This document shows, in pieces, positions 25,743 through 32,066 of a DNA stretch of 32,066 nt. The notes under the pieces were generated by a model, which saw nothing but the letters and a program-made list of their open reading frames with translations, searched no databases and was not told where the DNA came from. The DNA is from Mycobacterium sp. shizuoka-1 (GTDB taxonomy: Bacteria; Actinomycetota; Actinomycetes; Mycobacteriales; Mycobacteriaceae), in contig NZ_BEWG01000057.1 of NCBI RefSeq assembly GCF_002723835.1, forward strand, positions 8,176 to 40,241, given 5' to 3'. Within the stretch, counting starts at the first letter, position 1, and each line of letters starts with the position of its first letter. Both the position numbers and the translations under genes were made by a program.

Positions 25743-25925
25743 TCGCCGGCGATCCCTCGCCCAGCCCCCGCCGATCGGCGCGCAGGGCACATAATCTGTG
25801 AGCAGACGCCCTCTGACCGGTGCGGTTGACAGAAACGTCTTTCCGACACACCGGCCCGCCACCGCAGTCACAGGCGTAACACCAGGCACACTGGTCACTA
25901 CCAACTACGCCAGGAGGGTGGCGCC
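25743..25925. other. coaD-sepIVA intergenic junction
   Basis: This 183-base gap corresponds to the site of the PDIM/PGL lipid locus (roughly Rv2928-Rv2964) in M. tuberculosis. It holds a perfect 14-bp palindrome starting at the coaD stop (25741-25754), a second palindrome CGCCGATCGGCG (25769-25780), a -10-like TAATCT (25792-25797), a TTGACA (25826-25831) without a good -10, and the sepIVA ribosome binding site. No transposase remnant, tRNA or direct repeat was seen. Confidence 0.7.
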
Positions 25926-26663
25926 GTGTACCGAGTTTTTGAAGCTCTCGATGAGTTGAGCGCAATTGTCGAAGAGGCCCGCGGCGTTCCGATGACGGCT
26001 GGGTGTGTGGTCCCGCGCGGTGACGTGCTGGAACTGATCGACGACATCAAGGACGCCATCCCCGGCGAACTCGACGACGCCCAGGACGTGCTGGACGCCC
26101 GCGACGCGCTGCTGCGGGAGGCCAAGGAGCACTCCGAGTCGATGGTGTCCAACTCCACCGCCGAGGCCGACTCCCTGCTGAGTCACGCCCGGGCCGAGGC
26201 CGACCGGCTGCTGGCCGAAGCCAAGTCGCAGGCCGACCGGATGGTGGCCGAGGCCCGCCAGCACAGCGAGCGCACCGTGCACGAGGCCCGCGAGGAGTCC
26301 GCGCGGCTGGCGGCGACCGCCAAGCGTGAGTACGAGGCGGCCACCAGCCGCGCCAAGGCCGAGGCCGACCGCCTGGTCGAGAGCGGAAACCTGTCGTATG
26401 AGAAGGCCGTGCAGGAAGGCATCAAGGAACAGCAGCGGCTGGTGTCGCAGACCGAAGTGGTCCAGGCGGCCAATGCCGAATCCGCCCGGCTGATCGACAC
26501 CGCGCACGCCGAGGCCGACCGGCTGCGCGGCGAGTGCGACATCTACGTCGACAACAAACTCGCCCAGTTCGAGGACTACCTCAACGGCACGCTGCGGTCG
26601 GTGAGCCGGGGCCGTCACCAGCTGCGGACCGCCGCGGGCACCCACGACTACGTGCAGCGCTGA
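25926..26663 (+). CDS. sepIVA: SepIVA: DivIVA-domain septation factor
   Basis: The 245-residue protein is almost entirely coiled coil after a short N-terminal region (MYRVFEALDELSAIVEEARG and PRGDVLELIDDIKDAIP). Between about 60 and 215 it contains repeated AEADRL blocks and related Ala/Glu/Arg heptads, typical of DivIVA-like proteins. It corresponds to Rv2927c and to the essential M. smegmatis division factor SepIVA, which acts at the septum and in the intracellular membrane domain. Start is GTG 25926 with AGGAGGG seven bases upstream, a strong site. DUF177 follows with its own promoter. Wag31, the polar DivIVA, is a different gene with a longer conserved N-terminal domain. Confidence 0.88.
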   Translation: MYRVFEALDELSAIVEEARGVPMTAGCVVPRGDVLELIDDIKDAIPGELDDAQDVLDARDALLREAKEHSESMVSNSTAEADSLLSHARAEADRLLAEAKSQADRMVAEARQHSERTVHEAREESARLAATAKREYEAATSRAKAEADRLVESGNLSYEKAVQEGIKEQQRLVSQTEVVQAANAESARLIDTAHAEADRLRGECDIYVDNKLAQFEDYLNGTLRSVSRGRHQLRTAAGTHDYVQR

Positions 26664-26709
26664 ACCGGACGGCTCGCGGCTACTGGCTGAATCGGGGCAC
26701 ACCGGGTTT

Positions 26710-26715
26710 TAAGAT
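26710..26715 (+). promoter_or_regulatory. Leaderless -10 of the DUF177-rnc-mutM series
   Basis: TAAGAT, a good match to TATAAT, ends seven bases before the ATG at 26723. A GGAG only two bases before the ATG is too close to act as a Shine-Dalgarno. Confidence 0.6.
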
Positions 26716-26722
26716 CGGAGTC

Positions 26723-27322
26723 ATGGCGACGACACCGAGTGCCCGAGCACAGCACAGATCCCGGTCGCCGCTCGTGTTCGACATCACCCGGCTGGGCCGG
26801 CGCCCCGGCGCCATGCTCGAACTGCACGAGACGGTGTCCAGTCCCTCCCGGATCGGATTGGACCTGATCGCGATCGAACAGGGTGCCGATCTGACCCTGG
26901 ATCTGCGCCTGGAGTCGGTGTCCGAGGGGGTGCTGGTCACCGGCACCGTCCACGCGCCCACCCGCGGGGAGTGCTCGCGGTGTCTGACCCCGGTCACCGG
27001 GGATGTCGAGATCACGCTCACCGAGCTGTTCGCCTACCCGGACAGCGCGACGGAGACCACCACCGAGGAAGACGAGGTCGGTCACGTCGTCGACCAGACC
27101 ATCGACCTCGAGCAGTCCATCGTCGACGCCGTCGGCCTGGCTCTGCCGTTCGCGCCGCTGTGCACGCCGGACTGCCGCGGGTTGTGCCCCGAGTGCGGTG
27201 TCGCGCTGGCCAGCGCCGAGCCGGATCACCATCACGACCAGATCGATCCGCGCTTTGCCAAGCTCGCGAACATGTTTCCCGCCGACGCCGACACCCCCGA
27301 GCGGGGGGCCGGCGATTCGTGA
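26723..27322 (+). CDS. DUF177 (YceD-like) protein
   Basis: The 199-residue protein of the DUF177/YceD family matches Rv2926c. Family members are linked with 23S rRNA accumulation and ribosome assembly. The N-terminal half is beta-rich ([15 protein letters not shown]). The middle has a CSRCL pair, followed by an acidic segment, and the C-terminal region has [13 protein letters not shown], suggesting metal binding. In many bacteria rpmF (L32) follows directly; here rnc follows instead, with a GTGA overlap. The start is ATG 26723, with a leaderless -10 at 26710. Confidence 0.88.
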   Translation: MATTPSARAQHRSRSPLVFDITRLGRRPGAMLELHETVSSPSRIGLDLIAIEQGADLTLDLRLESVSEGVLVTGTVHAPTRGECSRCLTPVTGDVEITLTELFAYPDSATETTTEEDEVGHVVDQTIDLEQSIVDAVGLALPFAPLCTPDCRGLCPECGVALASAEPDHHHDQIDPRFAKLANMFPADADTPERGAGDS

Positions 27323-28023
27323 GCCCGCCACGTGAGAACTTGCTGGCTGCCCTCGGCGTCGACATGGGCGAAGAGCTGCTGACGCTGGCGCTGACCCATC
27401 GCAGCTACGCCTACGAACACGGCGGCCTGCCCACCAACGAGCGACTGGAGTTCCTCGGCGACGCGGTGCTCGGCCTGACGGTGACCGACGAACTGTTCCA
27501 TCGCCACCCGGACCGCACCGAGGGCGACCTGGCCAAGCTACGCGCCAGCATCGTCAACACCCAGGCGCTGGCCGATGTCGGTCGCAACCTGACCGACGAG
27601 GGGTTGGGGGCCTACCTGCTGCTGGGCCGCGGCGAGATCAACACCGGCGGTGCCGACAAGTCCAGCATCCTCGCCGACGGGATGGAATCGCTGCTCGGCG
27701 CGGTCTACCTCCAGCACGGCATCGACACCGCGCGCAAGGTCATCCTCGAGCTCTTCGGCACGCTGCTGGACACCGCCCCGACCCTGGGTGCCGGGCTCGA
27801 CTGGAAGACCAGCCTTCAAGAGCTCTGTGCGTCAAAGGGTTTGGGTCCGCCGACCTATGTCGTCACCTCCACGGGGCCCGATCACGACAAGCAGTTCACC
27901 GCGACGGTGGTGGTGGGCGAGGCCGAACATGGAACCGGCATGGGGCGGTCCAAGAAGGAAGCCGAGCAGAAATCCGCCGCCAAGGCGTGGCAGGCCATCA
28001 TGGACCAGGGACCGGATGCCTGA
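27319..28023 (+). CDS. rnc: Ribonuclease III
   Basis: The 234-residue double-strand-specific RNase processes rRNA precursors and structured mRNAs. The catalytic domain contains the signature [13 protein letters not shown] (40-52), with acidic residues E41, E44 and D48, and the second cluster [17 protein letters not shown] double-stranded RNA-binding domain follows (DWKTSLQEL through [16 protein letters not shown]). It matches Rv2925c (240 residues). GTG 27319 overlaps the DUF177 stop (GTGA). Its end overlaps mutM by eight bases. Confidence 0.96.
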   Translation: MSPPRENLLAALGVDMGEELLTLALTHRSYAYEHGGLPTNERLEFLGDAVLGLTVTDELFHRHPDRTEGDLAKLRASIVNTQALADVGRNLTDEGLGAYLLLGRGEINTGGADKSSILADGMESLLGAVYLQHGIDTARKVILELFGTLLDTAPTLGAGLDWKTSLQELCASKGLGPPTYVVTSTGPDHDKQFTATVVVGEAEHGTGMGRSKKEAEQKSAAKAWQAIMDQGPDA

Positions 28024-28864
28024 ACTGCCGGAGGTGGAGGTCGTCCGGCGCGGTCTGCAAGCGCACGTTGCCGGCAAGTCCATCACCGCGGTACGGGTAC
28101 ATCATCCGCGGGCGGTCCGCCGCCACGAAGCCGGCGCCGCCGACCTGACCGCGCGGCTGCTCGGAGCGCAGGTCATCGGGACCGATCGGCGCGGAAAGTA
28201 CTTGTGGCTCAACCTGTCTGACGATACCGCCCTGGTGGTACACCTGGGCATGAGTGGTCAGATGCTGCTCGGCCCGGTGCCCAACACCGATCATCTGCGG
28301 ATCGCGGCGCTGCTCGACGACGGCACCGCGCTGAGCTTCGTCGACCAGCGCACCTTCGGCGGGTGGCAGCTGGCCGATCTGGTCGACGTCGACGGCAGCC
28401 GGGTGCCAGTTCCGGTCGCCCACATCGCCAGGGACCCGCTCGACCCTCGGTTCGACCGCGCGGCCGTGGTGGAGGTGTTGCGCCGCAAGCATTCCGAGAT
28501 CAAGCGCCAACTGCTCGACCAGACCGTCGTGTCGGGGATCGGCAACATCTACGCCGACGAGGCGCTGTGGCGGGCCAAGGTCAACGGCGCGCGGCTGGCC
28601 GCCAACCTGACCCGCCGCCAGCTCGGCGAGGTGCTGGACGCGGCGACCGAGGTGATGCGCGAGGCGCTGGGCCAGGGTGGCACGTCGTTCGACTCGCTGT
28701 ATGTCAACGTCAACGGGCAGTCCGGCTACTTCGACCGGTCGCTGAACGCCTACGGCCGCGAAGAGCTGCCCTGCCCGCGCTGCGGCGCCGCGATCCGCCG
28801 CGACAAGTTCATGAACCGCTCGTCGTTCTACTGCCCGAAATGCCAGCCCCGGCCCCGGCGTTGA
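28016..28864 (+). CDS. mutM: Formamidopyrimidine-DNA glycosylase (MutM/Fpg)
   Basis: The 282-residue bifunctional glycosylase/AP lyase removes 8-oxoguanine and formamidopyrimidines. After Met removal, P2 and E3 (PELPEVE) are the catalytic residues. A conserved lysine is K61 (DRRGKYLW), and HLGMSGQ and [14 protein letters not shown] are family blocks. The C-terminal zinc finger is CxxC-X16-CxxC (C253, C256, C273, C276) with NRSSFYC. All catalytic residues are intact. It matches Rv2924c (289 residues). The ATG at 28016 lies inside the end of rnc, with CAGGGA just upstream. With MutT1 it covers both the nucleotide pool and DNA sides of 8-oxoguanine defence. Confidence 0.96.
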   Translation: MPELPEVEVVRRGLQAHVAGKSITAVRVHHPRAVRRHEAGAADLTARLLGAQVIGTDRRGKYLWLNLSDDTALVVHLGMSGQMLLGPVPNTDHLRIAALLDDGTALSFVDQRTFGGWQLADLVDVDGSRVPVPVAHIARDPLDPRFDRAAVVEVLRRKHSEIKRQLLDQTVVSGIGNIYADEALWRAKVNGARLAANLTRRQLGEVLDAATEVMREALGQGGTSFDSLYVNVNGQSGYFDRSLNAYGREELPCPRCGAAIRRDKFMNRSSFYCPKCQPRPRR

Positions 28865-28954
28865 CTCCGGCGCGTCGAGATCGACGTTGTGGCGTGATTT
28901 ACTCGCACTTTCGCGGCCAGATGTCGGTTTGGGCGTACAAGGAACGAAGGACAC
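28865..28954. other. Intergenic spacer between mutM and the OsmC-like gene
   Basis: This 90-base spacer is visibly richer in A and T than the flanking genes. It starts with the inverted repeat CGTCGA-GA-TCGACG (28873-28886), followed by a segment containing TTTACTCGCACTTTCGCG. The ribosome binding site GAAGGA of the downstream gene is at its end. It may contain the promoter of that gene, but no clear -10 with proper spacing was found. Confidence 0.5.
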
Positions 28955-29371
28955 ATGACTGAGCTGTGGGTGGAACGGACCGGCGTGCGGCGCTACACCG
29001 GGCGCAGCAGCCGAGGCGCGCAGGTGCTGATCGGCTCGGAGACCGACGACGGTGTCTTCACCCCCGGTGAGCTGCTCAAGATCGCGCTGGCCGGCTGCAG
29101 CGGCCTGTCCAGCGACCAGCCGCTGCGCCGGCGCCTCGGCGACGACTACGCCGCGGTGATCAAGGTCGCCGGACCGGCCGATCGTGACCAGGAGCGCTAC
29201 CCGCTGCTGGAGGAGAAACTCGAGATCGACCTGTCCGGGCTGTCCGCCGAGGAGATCGAACGCCTGGTGGTGGTGGTCAACCGGGCGATCGACCAGGTCT
29301 GCACGGTCGGCCGCACCCTGAAGGCCGGAGCCGAGGTCCGCTTCGAGGTGGCCGACGGTGACCGGGCCTGA
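28955..29371 (+). CDS. OsmC/Ohr-family protein
   Basis: The 138-residue protein has the OsmC fold signature: a first strand pair (TELWVERTG), FTPGELLKIALAGCSGLS with C48, and a second conserved cysteine C116 in DQVCTVGRTL. In OsmC and Ohr two cysteines reduce organic hydroperoxides; both are present here in the expected regions, so thiol peroxidase activity is plausible, though substrate is not known. It corresponds to Rv2923c. The start ATG 28955 has GAAGGA three bases upstream, which is short. Its end overlaps acyP by 14 bases. Confidence 0.87.
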   Translation: MTELWVERTGVRRYTGRSSRGAQVLIGSETDDGVFTPGELLKIALAGCSGLSSDQPLRRRLGDDYAAVIKVAGPADRDQERYPLLEEKLEIDLSGLSAEEIERLVVVVNRAIDQVCTVGRTLKAGAEVRFEVADGDRA

Positions 29372-29639
29372 CAGCCGGCTGACCGCCTGGGTGCACGGCC
29401 ACGTCCAGGGGGTGGGTTTCCGCTGGTGGACGCGGTCGCGGGCGCTGGAACTGGGCCTGGCCGGCTATGCGAGCAACCAGGCCGACGGCCGCGTGCTGGT
29501 CGTCGCGCAGGGGCCGCGCGCCTCCTGCGAGCGGCTGCTGGAGCTGTTGCGGGGGGAAAACACCCCCGGATCGGTCGACAAAGTGGTGGCCGACTTCACC
29601 GAACCCGGCGAGCCGCTGCGCGGGTTCCACGAGCGCTGA
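29358..29639 (+). CDS. acyP: Acylphosphatase
   Basis: The 93-residue enzyme hydrolyses acyl phosphates such as acetyl phosphate. The signature [11 protein letters not shown] contains the catalytic R22, and [11 protein letters not shown] contains the catalytic N40, as expected for the family (usual length about 90-100). GTG 29358 is chosen because it sits just upstream of the first conserved strand (SRLTAWVHG). It overlaps the end of the OsmC-like gene by 14 bases, so the two are translated from one mRNA. acyP directly before smc is the mycobacterial arrangement (Rv2922A). Confidence 0.94.
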   Translation: MTGPDSRLTAWVHGHVQGVGFRWWTRSRALELGLAGYASNQADGRVLVVAQGPRASCERLLELLRGENTPGSVDKVVADFTEPGEPLRGFHER

Positions 29640-29651
29640 TCGCCGCGCCGG

Positions 29652-29657
29652 TAATCT
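29652..29657 (+). promoter_or_regulatory. Candidate leaderless -10 of smc
   Basis: TAATCT ends eight bases before the GTG at 29666, without a Shine-Dalgarno. It lies in the 26-base gap after acyP. Confidence 0.5.
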
Positions 29658-29665
29658 CACTCGAC

Positions 29666-32066
29666 GTGTACCTCAAGAGTCTGACGCTGAAGGGCTTCAA
29701 ATCCTTCGCATCGCCGACGACTCTGCGTTTCGAGCCGGGCATCACCTGCGTGGTCGGTCCCAACGGCTCCGGCAAGTCCAATGTCGTCGACGCGCTGGCC
29801 TGGGTGATGGGGGAGCAGGGCGCCAAGACGCTGCGCGGCGGCAAGATGGAAGACGTCATCTTCGCCGGCACCTCCTCGCGGGCGCCGCTGGGACGCGCCG
29901 AGGTGACGCTGACCATCGACAACTCCGACAACGCGCTGCCGATCGAGTACTCCGAGGTGTCCATCACCCGGCGGATGTTCCGCGACGGCGCCGGCGAATA
30001 CGAGATCAACGGCAGCAGCTGCCGGCTGATGGACGTTCAGGAGCTGCTCAGCGACTCCGGCATCGGCAGGGAAATGCACGTCATCGTCGGACAGGGCCGG
30101 CTCTCGCAGATCCTCGAGTCGCGCCCCGAAGACCGCCGGGCCTTCATCGAGGAGGCCGCCGGGGTGCTCAAGCACCGCAAGCGCAAGGAGAAGGCGGTCC
30201 GCAAGCTGGACTCGATGGCCGCCAACCTCGCCCGGCTCACCGACCTGACCACCGAACTGCGCCGCCAGCTCAAGCCGCTGGGCCGGCAAGCCGAGATGGC
30301 GCGCCGCGCCCAGACCATCCAGGCCGATCTGCGCGACGCCCGGCTCCGGCTGGCCGCCGACGACCTGGTGACCCGGCGCGCCGAGTTCGCCGGGGCCGAC
30401 GACACCGAGACCACCCTGCGGCGTGAGCACGACGCCGCCGCCGAGCGCCTGGCGGTGGCCGGCGAGGCGCTGAGCGCCCATGAGGCCGCCGTGGCCACGC
30501 TGTCGGAGCGCACCGACGCCGCCCAGCAGGCCTGGTTCCGGCTCTCCGCGCTGGCCGAACGGGTCAGCGCCACCGTCCGCATCGCCACCGAACGCGCGCA
30601 ATACCTCGACGCCGAGCCTCCTGCCAGCACCGGGCCGGACCCCGACGCGCTGGAGGCCGAGGCCGACGAGGTGGCCGCGCGTGAGCAGGAGCTGCTGGCC
30701 GAGCTGACCGAGGCCCAATCCCGACTGGAGATCGCCCGGGCCGAGCTCGGTGAACGCGAGCGGGCGGCCACCGAGGCCGAGCGCGCGCACATGGCGGCCG
30801 TGCGGGCCGAGGCCGACCGCCGCGAGGGCCTGGCCCGGCTTGCCGGTCAGGTGGACACCCTGCGCGCCCGGGTCGAGTCGATCGACGACGGGGTGGCGCG
30901 GCTGACCAACGCCATCGAGGAGGCCGCCGCCCGCACCCAGCACGCACGGGCCGAATTCGAGACCGTGCAGGGCCGGGTGGGGGAGCTCGACCAGGGCGAG
31001 GTCGGCCTCGACGAACACCACGACCGCACGATCACCGCACTGCGGCTGGCCGACGAGCGGGTGGCCGAATTGCAGTCCGCCGAACGCGCCGCCGAGCGCC
31101 AGGTGGCCTCACTGCGAGCCCGGATCGACGCCCTGTCGGTCGGGCTGGAGCGCAAGGACGGCGCGGCGTGGCTGACGCAGAACCGCGGCGGCGCAGGACT
31201 TTTCGGCACCATCGCCAAACTGGTCCGGGTGCGGCCGGGCTACGAGGTGGCGGTGGCCGCGGTGCTGGGTACCGCCGCTGACGCCGTGGCGGCCGACGAC
31301 TTCGACGCCGCCGGTTCGGCGGTGCGTGCACTCAAGGAAGCCGACGGCGGCCGGGCCGCGATCGTGTTGGGGGACTGGCCGAACACGCCGCGCCAGGACG
31401 GACCGTTGCCCGCCGGGGCGATCTGGGCGCTGGACCTGATCGAGACGCCAGGACGGCTGCAGGGGGCGATGACCGCGATGCTCGCCGACGTCGCCGTCGT
31501 CGAGGATCTCGGTGCCGCGCTGGATCTGGTCGCCGCCCGGCCCAGCCTGCGTGCGGTCACCACCGAAGGCGATCTGGTCGGCGCGGGCTGGGTCACCGGC
31601 GGCTCCGACCGCAAGCCCAGCACGCTGGAGATCGCCGGTGAAATCGAGAAGGCCAGAACCGACCTCGCTGCCGCGGAGACCCAGGTCGCCGAACTGTCGG
31701 CCGCACTGGCCGGCGCACTGTCCGAGCAGGGCAACCGCCAGGACGCCGCCGAGCAGGCCCTGGCCGCGCTGAACGAATCCGACGCCGCGATATCGGCGAT
31801 CTACGAGCAACTCGGCCGGCTCGGACAGGAGGCCCGAGCCGCCGAGGAGGAGTGGCGTCGGCAGTTGGCCCAGCGCGGCGAACTCGAGGCCAACAGGCTG
31901 CAGACCGTCGAAGAGCTCACCGAGCTGGAGAACCGGCTGGCCGCGGCGCAGGACACCCAGACCGTGGTGGACGACGAACCGGTCGACCGCCAATACATGC
32001 AGGCCGCCGCCGAGGAAGCCCGCGCTGTCGAGGTCGAGGTACGGCTGGCGGTGCGCACCGCCGAGC
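29666..32066 (+). CDS. smc: Chromosome partition protein SMC, N-terminal two thirds, partial
   Basis: The frame is open from GTG 29666 to the end of the window (800 codons); M. tuberculosis SMC has about 1200 residues, so the C-terminal ATPase half is outside. SMC forms a V-shaped ATPase dimer with ScpA/ScpB that compacts and segregates the chromosome. The head begins [14 protein letters not shown], with Walker A GPNGSGKS at 31-38 and the downstream blocks [19 protein letters not shown] and [12 protein letters not shown] long Ala/Glu/Arg coiled coil runs from about 170 to 500. The hinge starts near [18 protein letters not shown] and includes [10 protein letters not shown] second coiled coil follows to the window edge. 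TAATCT upstream suggests a leaderless start. Confidence 0.97.
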   Translation, partial: MYLKSLTLKGFKSFASPTTLRFEPGITCVVGPNGSGKSNVVDALAWVMGEQGAKTLRGGKMEDVIFAGTSSRAPLGRAEVTLTIDNSDNALPIEYSEVSITRRMFRDGAGEYEINGSSCRLMDVQELLSDSGIGREMHVIVGQGRLSQILESRPEDRRAFIEEAAGVLKHRKRKEKAVRKLDSMAANLARLTDLTTELRRQLKPLGRQAEMARRAQTIQADLRDARLRLAADDLVTRRAEFAGADDTETTLRREHDAAAERLAVAGEALSAHEAAVATLSERTDAAQQAWFRLSALAERVSATVRIATERAQYLDAEPPASTGPDPDALEAEADEVAAREQELLAELTEAQSRLEIARAELGERERAATEAERAHMAAVRAEADRREGLARLAGQVDTLRARVESIDDGVARLTNAIEEAAARTQHARAEFETVQGRVGELDQGEVGLDEHHDRTITALRLADERVAELQSAERAAERQVASLRARIDALSVGLERKDGAAWLTQNRGGAGLFGTIAKLVRVRPGYEVAVAAVLGTAADAVAADDFDAAGSAVRALKEADGGRAAIVLGDWPNTPRQDGPLPAGAIWALDLIETPGRLQGAMTAMLADVAVVEDLGAALDLVAARPSLRAVTTEGDLVGAGWVTGGSDRKPSTLEIAGEIEKARTDLAAAETQVAELSAALAGALSEQGNRQDAAEQALAALNESDAAISAIYEQLGRLGQEARAAEEEWRRQLAQRGELEANRLQTVEELTELENRLAAAQDTQTVVDDEPVDRQYMQAAAEEARAVEVEVRLAVRTAE

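Overview
The window is a GC-rich chromosomal segment from a mycobacterium. Almost every gene has a recognisable counterpart in the Mycobacterium tuberculosis block running from hupB (Rv2986c) to smc (Rv2922c), in the same order. Three features point to a fast-growing, Mycolicibacterium-type species rather than the tuberculosis complex. The PDIM/PGL lipid locus that separates coaD from the sepIVA homologue in M. tuberculosis is absent. A PLP-enzyme gene sits between gpsA and ddlA. An nsrR-hmp pair sits between the HNH-nuclease gene and the aldo/keto reductase gene. The genus assignment comes from remembered family sequences and synteny, not from a search.

Layout. 1-111: the 3' end of hupB (Lys/Ala/Pro tail repeats), closed by a strong two-way hairpin. 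164-4071, minus strand: fbiD, ppk, mutT1, probably one transcript. 4155-7440, plus strand: gpsA, a PLP-dependent transsulfuration-type enzyme, and ddlA. 7442-8242, minus strand: a DUF3515 membrane-anchored protein and a stand-alone Lrp/AsnC ligand-binding domain. 8374-10541, plus strand: thiL, ung and a small secreted Cys-rich protein. 10586-10780, minus strand: rpmB. 11045-15617, plus strand: fakA-like, recG and a secreted HNH nuclease. 15749-17412, plus strand: nsrR-hmp with a recognisable operator. 17546-18373, minus strand: an aldo/keto reductase that has lost catalytic residues. 18627-25742, plus strand: a lipN-type esterase, a DsbA-like/VKOR pair, pyc, rsmD and coaD. 25926-32066, plus strand: sepIVA, DUF177, rnc, mutM, an OsmC-like gene, acyP and smc, which runs off the end. 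No gene-free stretch exceeds about 300 bases. No tRNA, rRNA, CRISPR, IS element or prophage gene was seen.

Functional groups. Translation and RNA: rpmB, rsmD, rnc, DUF177. Genome maintenance: mutT1, ung, recG, mutM, smc. Cofactor synthesis: fbiD for F420, thiL for thiamine diphosphate, coaD for CoA. Envelope and division: gpsA for phospholipids, ddlA for peptidoglycan, sepIVA for the septum. Oxidative folding outside the membrane: DsbA-like plus VKOR. Nitric oxide defence: NsrR plus flavohemoglobin. Anaplerosis: pyc.

Start signals. Many genes begin six to eight bases after a TAnnnT -10 hexamer with little or no Shine-Dalgarno sequence, the arrangement of leaderless mycobacterial mRNAs. Most of the window is conserved housekeeping sequence. 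The points most worth checking are the degenerate aldo/keto reductase, the apparent CTG start of rsmD, the coaD-sepIVA junction, and the nsrR-hmp operator.
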